Translations under genes and position numbers: made by a program
NCBI RefSeq assembly: GCF_042654345.1
Contig: NZ_JBHSGB010000006.1
Span: 310,001 to 374,000 of the forward strand
Source: Pararheinheimera marina
GTDB lineage: Bacteria > Pseudomonadota > Gammaproteobacteria > Enterobacterales > Alteromonadaceae
Length of the DNA: 64,000 bases
Reading direction: 5' to 3'
Shown: positions 54,128-61,693 of the stretch, in pieces
Layout: the number at the start of each line of letters is the position of its first letter
How positions within the stretch are numbered: the first letter of the stretch is position 1
The notes under the pieces: model-generated
Databases searched by the model: none
Told to the model about the DNA's origin: nothing
What the model saw: the letters and a program-made list of their open reading frames with translations, nothing else

Positions 54128-55060
54128 TTAATCTGGCGTGCTGTTATTAAAATAGTGCTCAGCAAAATCCTGCTGATCCAACTCCACTTGCCGGGCTATC
54201 CATTGGCGAAACGCCACTATTTTTCCAAGCTCAACCTGGCTTTCCCGGCACACCAGGTAATGCGAGTCTTTGCTCAGCAATACATGGTTAAAAGGCACGA
54301 TCAGCCGTCCTGAATTTATATCTGGCCTTGCCATCACGTTGTGCGCCAATGCCACGCCCTGACCATGAATAGCCGCCTGCAATACCATAGCGGTATGCGA
54401 AAAAATAGGCCCCTGGTTCACATTAAAGTTTTTAATGCCTTGCCCGACAAACCAGTCTTTCCAGGCCTGGCGCGACCCATCGTGCAACAGGGTATGAAAC
54501 TTCAGATCCTGTACATCTTTCAGCGGTTTGCCGCTGGTCAGCAATAAAGGTGAACAGACCGGCAATAAGTATTCGGTATGCAGCTTATCCGCATGCAAGC
54601 CACGCCAGCTGCCTCGGCCATAATAAATGGCCACGTCCACGTCATCGGTCAAGGACCCTTCGTCTGAATCCACCGCTTTGATCCGCACATCAATGTCACT
54701 GTGGGCTTCACTGAATTTACTCAAACGCGGCACCAGCCACTGAATGGCAAAACTCGGCTGCAGGCTGACGGTCAGCGAGCCCTTAGCACCACGCGCCAGC
54801 AGCTTCTCAGTTGCTTCATGCAGCTGAGAAAAAATCTCTTTAATATCAAGAAAAAAGCTCTGGCCTTCTTCGGTCAGTAACAAAGACCGGTTTTTCCGCA
54901 TAAACAGCTTCAGGCCCAGATGGTCTTCCAGCGCTTTGATCTGATGGCTAATCGCCGCCTGGGTGACAAACATTTCCTCAGCGGCTTTGGTAAAACTCAA
55001 ATGCCGTGCTGCGGTTTCAAAAGCTTTTAGCGCATTCAGAGGAGGTAAACGCCTTGCCAT
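54128..55060 (-). CDS. gcvA: Glycine cleavage system activator-like LysR regulator
   Basis: A 310-residue LysR-type regulator closest in sequence and place to GcvA. The HTH region reads LPPLNALKAFETAARHLSFT, MFVTQAAISHQIKALEDHLG, LKLFMRKNRSLLLTEEG. The effector domain has IDVRIKAVDSDEG and VDVAIYYGRGSW. GcvA controls the gcv operon in E. coli. The neighbours ygdD and rlmM support the name; no gcv gene is in the window. No GcvB-like RNA was recognised upstream. Confidence 0.82.
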   Translation of the reverse strand: MARRLPPLNALKAFETAARHLSFTKAAEEMFVTQAAISHQIKALEDHLGLKLFMRKNRSLLLTEEGQSFFLDIKEIFSQLHEATEKLLARGAKGSLTVSLQPSFAIQWLVPRLSKFSEAHSDIDVRIKAVDSDEGSLTDDVDVAIYYGRGSWRGLHADKLHTEYLLPVCSPLLLTSGKPLKDVQDLKFHTLLHDGSRQAWKDWFVGQGIKNFNVNQGPIFSHTAMVLQAAIHGQGVALAHNVMARPDINSGRLIVPFNHVLLSKDSHYLVCRESQVELGKIVAFRQWIARQVELDQQDFAEHYFNNSTPD

Positions 55061-55158
55061 GGCTGGAGTCCTGAAGATTTTAATAAGTTTTTTTAATGTA
55101 AAAGCAGTATAAGCCAGAGCTGATGGGCTTCACCAGCTCTGTTTGAGGGAGGACGTCG

Positions 55159-55428
55159 TTATGCTTTTGGTACGTAACCTTCGATATGCACATCGGCACC
55201 TTCGAATAAAAACTGCTGCATGGCGTCTTCCAGCAGTTTGCGGTGCTCCAGATTCATCATATTCAGCTTTTTCTCGTTAATCAGCATCACTTGCTTGGCT
55301 TGCCATAAGGCCCAGGCTTCTTTGCTGATGGAATCAAAAATCTTTTTGCCAAGCTCACCCGGATACAGCTGAAAATCCAGCCCTGGCGCTTCTTTCTTTA
55401 AATAAACACAATTAACCTGACGTGACAT
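55159..55428 (-). CDS. yggX: Probable Fe(2+)-trafficking protein
   Basis: An 89-residue protein of the YggX family that protects Fe-S clusters from oxidation. It has a near-N-terminal Cys (VNCVYLKKEAPGLDFQLYPG), AWALWQAKQVMLINEKKLN and HRKLLEDAMQQFLF. The frame opens at 55440; the ATG at 55428 with GAGGT five bases upstream is chosen. It follows mutY, itself a [4Fe-4S] enzyme, as in E. coli. Confidence 0.95.
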   Translation of the reverse strand: MSRQVNCVYLKKEAPGLDFQLYPGELGKKIFDSISKEAWALWQAKQVMLINEKKLNMMNLEHRKLLEDAMQQFLFEGADVHIEGYVPKA

Positions 55429-55489
55429 GCTGCACCTCACAGTAAAAAATTTGCGCTAGTTTAAACCAGTGCGGGTTAAGCCCCAAGCA

Positions 55490-56494
55490 TTAATCCGTTT
55501 CGTCCTGCAACCGGGCTTTTATCCAGCTGCGGATTGGCGCAGGCAAACCAACGCTTTCCAGTTGTTTTCTGCTGTACCAGCTTTGCTCTGGTTTGGTCTC
55601 AGCCACTTCCAGTTGCCAGACTTTTGCCTGCAGTTTGTAGTGCGAAAACACATGGTTAAATTCGCCCTGCAGCACCGCCTTCGGCTCAGTCTCTACCTGG
55701 GGCAAAGCCCAGAGATCAGCCCAAATACCGGTTGAAGGCCGCTTTTCCAGCAATAACAACCCTTGTTGCTGCACCCAGAGAAAATGCCCCTGTTTGACCG
55801 GCGTTTGTTTTTTTGGTTTGGCTGTTGGTAATTCAGCAACCCGATTTTGCTGATAAGCCAGGCAGTCGGCCTGCAACGGACAACGCTCACACAACGGCTG
55901 ACGGGGTTTACAGATGGTTGCGCCCAGATCCAACAAGGCCTGAGCAAAACTGCGGTTCTGTTTCAAAGGCGTCAGCTGTTCTGCCAGCGTCCAGAGTTTT
56001 TTATCGACGGCCGAGCTTGTGGGCACGCCTTCGATGGCAAAAAGCCGGCAGAATAAGCGCCGCACATTGCCGTCCACAATAGGCCCCCAGCTATCGTAAG
56101 CAAAAGAGCGAATTGCACCTGCGGTGTAGCGGCCAATACCAGGAATAGCCAGCAAATCCGCCAGCTCAAATGGGAAATCGCCAAGCCCGGCAATGGTTTT
56201 CGCTGCTTTATGCAGATTGCGCGCCCGGGCGTAATAGCCCAACCCCTGCCATAAGGCCATCACCTGATCCGTCTCTGCCTGAGCTAAATCAGCCACGTCT
56301 GGAAATGCCGCCATCCAACGCTCGAAATAAGGGATCACGGTGCTAACCTGGGTTTGCTGCAACATCATTTCGCTGACCAGCACCCGGTAAGGGCTGGGGT
56401 TTTGCTGCCAGGGCAAGCTATGGCGGCCCTGACTGGCTTGCCACTGGATGATCGTTTCAGAAAACAATGAAGGAGACTGTAAAAACAACGACAC
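55490..56494 (-). CDS. mutY: Adenine DNA glycosylase
   Basis: A 334-residue base-excision enzyme that removes A mispaired with 8-oxoguanine. It has LPWQQNPSPYRVLVSEMMLQQTQV (given in part: MMLQQTQV), the helix-hairpin-helix LLAIPGIGRYTAGAI with the catalytic Asp in VDGNVRRL, and the [4Fe-4S] ligands in CKPRQPLCERCPLQADC. A Nudix-like C-terminal domain recognises 8-oxoG. The likely start is GTG at 56494 with weak ribosome-site sequence. Confidence 0.95.
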   Translation of the reverse strand: MSLFLQSPSLFSETIIQWQASQGRHSLPWQQNPSPYRVLVSEMMLQQTQVSTVIPYFERWMAAFPDVADLAQAETDQVMALWQGLGYYARARNLHKAAKTIAGLGDFPFELADLLAIPGIGRYTAGAIRSFAYDSWGPIVDGNVRRLFCRLFAIEGVPTSSAVDKKLWTLAEQLTPLKQNRSFAQALLDLGATICKPRQPLCERCPLQADCLAYQQNRVAELPTAKPKKQTPVKQGHFLWVQQQGLLLLEKRPSTGIWADLWALPQVETEPKAVLQGEFNHVFSHYKLQAKVWQLEVAETKPEQSWYSRKQLESVGLPAPIRSWIKARLQDETD

Positions 56495-56562
56495 GCTAAG
56501 CTACCCATCTGGAAAAACGCCGCCATTCTAGCATCGAATGCAGCTTTGGCACCTCGTATTAG

Positions 56563-56591
56563 TTGAGCTGACTGCACAGAATAAGGATAAT
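56563..56591 (+). promoter_or_regulatory. trmB promoter
   Basis: TTGAGC (56563-56568), a 17-base spacer and GATAAT (56586-56591) lie 31 bases before the trmB ATG in the divergent mutY-trmB gap. Confidence 0.6.
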
Positions 56592-56621
56592 ACGCGGCCA
56601 ATTTATAGCGGAGAGTCTTTG

Positions 56622-57350
56622 ATGAGCGAGCAGCAGCACCCAACCGATCAGCCTGAACAACCACAGGAAGAAAAATTCCTGCGTAAAATCAGAAGCTTTG
56701 TGCTGCGAGAAGGCCGCCTGACCAAAGGCCAGCAACGTAGTCTGGACCTGTTCTGGCCAACCATGGGTCTGGAACATCAGGCCACATCTTATGATTTCAG
56801 CCAGATTTTTGGCCGCCAGGCCCCTTTAGTGCTGGAAATCGGCTTTGGCATGGGCAAGTCGCTGGTTCAGATGGCGAAAGAAGCACCGGAAAAAGACTTT
56901 ATCGGTATTGAAGTGCACAAACCTGGTGTCGGCGCCTGTCTGGGGGAAGCCGAAACTCATGCTGTGAAAAACCTGCGTCTGTTTGAACATGACGCCGTTG
57001 AAATTCTGGAACAGAGTGTAGCCGACAATACGCTGGACACAGTGCAGCTGTTTTTCCCGGATCCATGGCATAAAAAACGTCACCACAAACGCCGCATTGT
57101 GCAGCCTGAATTTGTCCAGTTGCTGCGTCGCAAGTTAAAACCAGGTGGCGTCTTCCATATGGCGACTGACTGGGAAAACTATGCCGAACATATGCTGGAA
57201 GTAATGAGTGCAGCCGAAGGCTACCAGAATCTGTCTGCCAGCAACGACTACGTACCGCGTCCGGACCATCGTCCACTGACCAAATTTGAAAACCGCGGTG
57301 TGAACTTAGGTCATGGCGTCTGGGATCTGATGTTTAAGAAGGTTAATTAA
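56622..57350 (+). CDS. trmB: tRNA (guanine-N7)-methyltransferase
   Basis: A 242-residue SAM-dependent enzyme that makes m7G46 in tRNA. RKIRSFVLREGRLTKGQQRSL (partial), LVLEIGFGMGKSLVQMA for the SAM site, FIGIEVHKPGVGACL and FFPDPWHKKRHHKRRIV for the catalytic region are family blocks. The frame opens at 56538; the ATG at 56622 with GGAG upstream is chosen. It diverges from mutY, as in E. coli. Confidence 0.96.
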   Translation: MSEQQHPTDQPEQPQEEKFLRKIRSFVLREGRLTKGQQRSLDLFWPTMGLEHQATSYDFSQIFGRQAPLVLEIGFGMGKSLVQMAKEAPEKDFIGIEVHKPGVGACLGEAETHAVKNLRLFEHDAVEILEQSVADNTLDTVQLFFPDPWHKKRHHKRRIVQPEFVQLLRRKLKPGGVFHMATDWENYAEHMLEVMSAAEGYQNLSASNDYVPRPDHRPLTKFENRGVNLGHGVWDLMFKKVN

Positions 57351-57351
57351 G

Positions 57352-58356
57352 ATGCTTGATAACAGCAGCCTGATGGTAGTACGCAACAGCGCTGATTTAA
57401 AAGGCTCGGTGCTGGTGGTGGAGCCGCCAGCCGACCGTTTAGTCGTTGAACTGAAATCGCTGGGGCTGCAAGCCCGCTGTTTTACCACCAATGCTGCTGT
57501 TGCTCACAACTGGCAAAGCCTGAGTGCTGAGCCAGCCTTTTTGGGTGAACTGCCAACAGAACAGTTTGATTCAATTCTGATCTTTCACCCCAAAAGCAAA
57601 GAGCAGTTACCTGCTCTGCTACAGCAACTGAAAGCTGTGGTCAAAGCTGACAGCCAGTGTTTTTTAGTCGGAGACAATAAAGGCGGCATTAAAAGCCTGC
57701 CTGCACTGGCCGAAAAAATTGGCGTCAAAGTTTACAAACTGGACAATGCCAAACATTGCCTGTGGTTTGAGCTGGACCATCTGGCCGAAATGAGCGGCAG
57801 CCAAAGCGGTTTTCTCCAGTTTCCTCTGGTCAGTGGCACGACAGAACTGACTATTTGTTCCAAACCTGGCGTGTTTAATCACGGCAAACTGGATTTAGGT
57901 ACTAAGTTGCTGCTGGAACATCTGGGGCATGTGCAAAAAGGCAAAGTACTGGATTTCGGCTGTGGCGCCGGTATTGTCGGTGCTTACCTGAAAAAGAATC
58001 ACAGTGCCATTGAGCTGGTGGCCAGCGACATCAGCACTCTGGCGGTCGAATCGAGCAAAGCCACTCTGGCGGCCAATCAGCTGGCCGGCACAGTGCTTTG
58101 TGCTGATGGCTTACCAGCCAAAGCCGGACCTTTTGACCATATTGTCAGTAACCCGCCGTTTCACACTGGCTTAAAAACCGATTATCAAATCAGTGAGTTG
58201 TTTTTCCAAAGTGCAAAGCAGCAATTAAAAGCCGGTGGCAGTCTGACCTTGGTTGCCAATGTGCACCTGCCTTATGCAGAACAACTGAAAAGCCTGTTTT
58301 CACAGGTAAAAGAGCTTGGTCGGCGCGACGGTTTTGTGGTTTATTATTGTCAGTAA
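57352..58356 (+). CDS. rsmC: 16S rRNA (guanine-1207-N2)-methyltransferase
   Basis: A 334-residue enzyme with two tandem Rossmann methyltransferase domains, of which only the second is active. The N-terminal half is degenerate. The C-terminal half has KPGVFNHGKLDLGTKLLLEH (partial), VLDFGCGAGIVGAYL for SAM, LVASDISTLAVESSKATLAAN and the catalytic NPPFHTG. It lies one base after trmB and is probably cotranscribed. Confidence 0.92.
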   Translation: MLDNSSLMVVRNSADLKGSVLVVEPPADRLVVELKSLGLQARCFTTNAAVAHNWQSLSAEPAFLGELPTEQFDSILIFHPKSKEQLPALLQQLKAVVKADSQCFLVGDNKGGIKSLPALAEKIGVKVYKLDNAKHCLWFELDHLAEMSGSQSGFLQFPLVSGTTELTICSKPGVFNHGKLDLGTKLLLEHLGHVQKGKVLDFGCGAGIVGAYLKKNHSAIELVASDISTLAVESSKATLAANQLAGTVLCADGLPAKAGPFDHIVSNPPFHTGLKTDYQISELFFQSAKQQLKAGGSLTLVANVHLPYAEQLKSLFSQVKELGRRDGFVVYYCQ

Positions 58357-58377
58357 CCACCACTACGGATCGCCATA

Positions 58378-58671
58378 ATGCGTTGGATTGCCCCGCTATG
58401 TTTATTGTTCGCTAGCCAGGCTCAGGCTGCTGAATGCATTCAGGCGCCCAGTCGCACTCAGGCCTGCCCTCATATGGTGTATCGTTTGGGCCAGCTACCT
58501 GGCATGGAAAAACCAGCAGTCCTGTGCATTTGTGCCAGCGATTTTCAAAAGTTTCTGCATAAACCTAAAGATCCCACCGATGCCCAGTTACTGCAGCTAA
58601 AAAAAATGCAGCTGGAAAGCGAGCTGGGCCAGCCAATAGACCCAATACTCGCGGTGCTAAAAAGCCACTGA
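58378..58671 (+). CDS. Small secreted protein of unknown function
   Basis: A 97-residue protein with a clear signal peptide (MRWIAPLCLLFASQAQAAEC) and four Cys in the mature part (ECIQ, ACPHM, LCICASD), possibly two disulfides. No family was recognised. It follows rsmC by 21 bases and its stop abuts the stop of the convergent DUF3293 gene. Confidence 0.7.
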   Translation: MRWIAPLCLLFASQAQAAECIQAPSRTQACPHMVYRLGQLPGMEKPAVLCICASDFQKFLHKPKDPTDAQLLQLKKMQLESELGQPIDPILAVLKSH

Positions 58672-59070
58672 TTACTCAGCCAACACTATCTGGCGCGGAT
58701 AAAAGGCCCCTAAATATTCTTCCTGGTGCTGCAGCAATGCCGGCACCAGAAACAACTTGCCTGCCTCGACCCAATAAATCGCGTTTTGTTTAAAACGAAT
58801 GGCTAAATCCACAGCTTTGGATTTTTCGCATAACACGGCCCAGCTTTTTTCCTGAAAGGATAAGTCAGGTGAACAGCCAATAATGGCTCGATACGGCAGG
58901 TTTAATTGGTCAAGAAAGTCAGAGAAATGTTTGTCGAGAAGTAAGTTTTGTGAAGGATGATGCAGGTCACCTGCGGGATTTTGAGCGCTGATAATGGCAA
59001 AACTTATATCCTGCCCCAGCCGCTGATGGCATAAAAACACGCTACTTTTGTACTGATCCCATTAGTCCAT
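58672..59070 (-). pseudogene. DUF3293 family gene with TAA at codon 3
   Basis: The body resembles DUF3293: WDQYKSSVF, FAIISAQNPAGDL, LPYRAIIGCSPDLSFQEKSW, FKQNAIYWVEAGKLFLV. The natural start appears to be ATG at 59070, seven bases after AGGAG, but codon 3 (59064-59062) is TAA: ATG GAC TAA TGG GAT. The conserved N-terminal residues after it stay in the same frame. Translation could restart only at the GTG at 59040, which drops the first conserved block and has no ribosome site of its own. One base separates this from an intact 132-residue gene. Function of the family is unknown. A sequencing error is possible. Confidence 0.7.
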
Positions 59071-59200
59071 GTGTTCACTCCTGTATCAGACCGAAACTAC
59101 TATAAACCGCTTTTATTTTTTTGTCGCTGCTGAACAGTTGCAATTGAATGTAACTTCAATACTATAAGGTGAGGACGTACAGAAAATCGCGGATGGATCA

Positions 59201-60814
59201 ATGAGTTCTGCGTTAAAAGCAACATCAATGAAAGGCGCATTGATATGGGTGGTTATGCTGATTTGCAGCATCACTTTATGTGTCTCTTTGACTATAGCGA
59301 CCTTGCAGGACATCAAAGCAGAAAAGAAAAACCTGTCAGAACAGCTGCATGCTTACGCCGCCATTATTGCTTTTAATGCGGTAGGTTCACTGGAAATTGA
59401 CGACCCCGAAATTGAAGATAAACGTCTGGCATCCTTCGCGGCCGAGCCTCGCCTGACCAATATTCATATTTATAAACAGCAGGAAAACGGCGAGCTGACA
59501 TTTTTTGCCAGTTACAACCGCCGCGACATCGGGCCTTATCCAACTCAGTTTTCCCGGGTCGAGCAGCTGAAAAACACCCTGTTAAGCGAAGGTGCCATGG
59601 AGCTGAGCCAGGCGATTGAAAGTGACGGCAAACGCTTGGGTTATGTTTATGTGCGCTCCAGCCTGGATGAGCTGAGTGACTATGTGCAAAACCGCGTGTT
59701 GTTCGACATTCTGATTGCCCTTTGCTCATTAATTGGTGCCTTTATCCTGGCTATTCGGTTGCAAAACCGCTTTACCCAGCCGATCTATAGCCTGCTGTCA
59801 CTGGTACAGAAAGTGTCGAAAGACAAGGATTACCATGTGCGGGTACCAGCGATGGAGATTATCGAATTCCATAATCTGGGCCGTGCCGTCAACACCATGC
59901 TGGACCGTACTGAGCAGCAAATTAATAAACTGCAGGGTGCGGAATCTGAAATACGTCAACTGAACCAGGATCTGGAACATAAAATCAGTGAGCGCACTCT
60001 GGCACTGAAAAGCTCCAACCAGGACTTACTGAATACCTTATCCACTCTGCATCAGTATCAGAATCAAATTGTAGAAACTGAAAAAATGGCCAGCCTGGGC
60101 CAGATGGTGGCCGGAGTCGCCCATGAGGTTAATACACCTATTGGCTTAGGCGTCACAGCCTCAACTTTAATGCAGGACAAACTGCTGGAAATTCAGCGGG
60201 CTTTTGATGATAAAAAACTAACGTCAAGCCAACTGGCCAAATTCCTGTCGGACAGTAGCGAAAACCTTGGCATTATTTACCGTAATCTGGAGCGCGCGGC
60301 CAACCTGATCCGCAGCTTTAAACAAGTGGCAGTGGACCAGTCGAATGACAACAGACGCATGTTTAATATGTCGCAGCTACTGAACGAAGTACTGCTGTCC
60401 TTGCGGCCCAACCTGAAAAAAACTCAACACCAAGTGTTGATTGAATGTGATGAGCAGCTGGAGTTTGAAAGCAAACCAGGCCCAATCAGTCAGATCTTAA
60501 TCAACCTGATTATGAACAGTCTGATCCACGCCTTTGAACAAACCGAACAAGGGCAAATATCCGTCAGCGTGACGCTGGCCAACAGTCGCTGCTTTCTGCA
60601 TTACAAAGACAATGGCTGTGGCGTACCAGAAAACATTAAAAAACGTATTTTCGACCCCTTTGTCACCACCAAAAGAGGTGAAGGTGGCAGCGGTTTAGGT
60701 ATGCATCTGGTCTATAACCTGGTTACTCAGGCGCTGAATGGCAAAATCCAACTGGACAGTACCTTGGGCCAAGGCATTGATATCCACATAGATTTTCCGG
60801 TTATACCCAAATAG
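59201..60814 (+). CDS. Sensor histidine kinase
   Basis: A 537-residue membrane kinase. Membrane segments at about 12-32 and 165-185 bracket a periplasmic sensor domain of about 130 residues. A HAMP linker follows (RFTQPIYSLLSLVQKVSK), then a coiled coil (EIRQLNQDLEHKISERTLAL). The phosphoacceptor region is VAGVAHEVNTPIG with His308, of the HEVNTP subtype. The ATPase domain has QILINLIMNSLIHA (N box), DNGCGVPE (G1) and GGSGLGMHLVYNLV (G2). No cognate regulator is encoded beside it; the following arcA normally pairs with ArcB. Signal unknown. Confidence 0.9.
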   Translation: MSSALKATSMKGALIWVVMLICSITLCVSLTIATLQDIKAEKKNLSEQLHAYAAIIAFNAVGSLEIDDPEIEDKRLASFAAEPRLTNIHIYKQQENGELTFFASYNRRDIGPYPTQFSRVEQLKNTLLSEGAMELSQAIESDGKRLGYVYVRSSLDELSDYVQNRVLFDILIALCSLIGAFILAIRLQNRFTQPIYSLLSLVQKVSKDKDYHVRVPAMEIIEFHNLGRAVNTMLDRTEQQINKLQGAESEIRQLNQDLEHKISERTLALKSSNQDLLNTLSTLHQYQNQIVETEKMASLGQMVAGVAHEVNTPIGLGVTASTLMQDKLLEIQRAFDDKKLTSSQLAKFLSDSSENLGIIYRNLERAANLIRSFKQVAVDQSNDNRRMFNMSQLLNEVLLSLRPNLKKTQHQVLIECDEQLEFESKPGPISQILINLIMNSLIHAFEQTEQGQISVSVTLANSRCFLHYKDNGCGVPENIKKRIFDPFVTTKRGEGGSGLGMHLVYNLVTQALNGKIQLDSTLGQGIDIHIDFPVIPK

Positions 60815-60855
60815 CAAAAAAGTATTTCCAATTTCAGCCTTTAAGGTGTTGCTAA

Positions 60856-60900
60856 TTGTTAACAATTGTACTTGTTAACAATTGGACCGATCTATATAAT
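60856..60900 (+). promoter_or_regulatory. arcA promoter with tandem palindromic operator
   Basis: TTGTTAACAATTG occurs twice as a direct repeat (60856-60868 and 60872-60884) separated by TAC. Each copy contains the perfect palindrome TTGTTAACAA. The second copy provides the -35 (TTGTTA, 60872-60877), followed after 17 bases by TATAAT (60895-60900). A protein bound there would block RNA polymerase. GTTAA is the core of the ArcA box, but the 16-bp spacing differs from the usual 11. Confidence 0.72.
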
Positions 60901-60984
60901 TGCGCAGACATTTGCCATGGGCAAACAGCCAATTATTTAATTTAATTTCAAACACTTAAATATAATTAATAAGGTTTTAGCACA

Positions 60985-61692
60985 ATGCAGACTCCTGTGA
61001 TTCTGATCGTTGAAGACGAGGAAGTAACTCGCCTGAACCTGGTAAGCCTGTTTCAGGGCGAAGGCTATCAAGTGCTGGAAGCAATCAACGGCGAAGAAAT
61101 GAACCAGCAACTGTCAGAGCAGAAAGTGGATCTGATCGTGATGGACATTAACCTGCCGGGCAAAAACGGTTTAATCCTGGCGCGTGAATTACGTCAGAAA
61201 GAAAACCTGGGCCTGATCTTCCTGACCGGCCGGGACAGTGAAGTCGATCGCATTTTAGGCCTGGAAATCGGTGCAGACGATTACCTGACCAAACCATTTA
61301 ACCCACGTGAACTGACTATTCGGGCCCGTAACTTATTAAACCGGACGGTAAACCAGCCGGTCGCGGAAGAACACAAAAGTGTGGTTCGCTTCAACGGTTG
61401 GGTACTGGATGAAAACAGCCGCAACCTGACCTCCCCTACCGGAGAGTCACGTCGTCTGCCAAAAGGTGAATACCGTGCTTTACGTTTGATGCTGGACAGC
61501 CCGGGCAAAATTTTTACCCGTGAACAACTGATCCGTCATATGACTGGCCGTGAGCTGCGTCCGAATGACCGGACTGTGGATGTGACCATCCGCCGGATCC
61601 GTAAGCATTTTGAATCAGAGCAGGATTGCCCAGAGCTTATCAGCACTATTCACGGTGAAGGTTACCGTTTTGTCGGAAAGCTGGAAAAATAA
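60985..61692 (+). CDS. arcA: Aerobic respiration control response regulator ArcA
   Basis: A 235-residue OmpR-family regulator almost colinear with E. coli ArcA. The receiver has ILIVEDEEVTRLNL, phospho-Asp54 in VMDINLPGKNGL, FLTGRD and YLTKPFNPRELTIRARNLL. The winged helix ends RTVDVTIRRIRKHFES, IHGEGYRFVG. ArcA represses respiratory genes when oxygen is limiting. AAGG lies ten bases before the ATG. The upstream region carries a tandem palindrome. The gene is convergent with arcB. Confidence 0.96.
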   Translation: MQTPVILIVEDEEVTRLNLVSLFQGEGYQVLEAINGEEMNQQLSEQKVDLIVMDINLPGKNGLILARELRQKENLGLIFLTGRDSEVDRILGLEIGADDYLTKPFNPRELTIRARNLLNRTVNQPVAEEHKSVVRFNGWVLDENSRNLTSPTGESRRLPKGEYRALRLMLDSPGKIFTREQLIRHMTGRELRPNDRTVDVTIRRIRKHFESEQDCPELISTIHGEGYRFVGKLEK

Positions 61693-61693
61693 T

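Noticed and set aside
60856..60884. Canonical ArcA box
   Set aside because: The half-sites are perfect palindromes spaced 16 bp apart, not the direct repeats at about 11 bp of the known box, so only a tandem operator is claimed.
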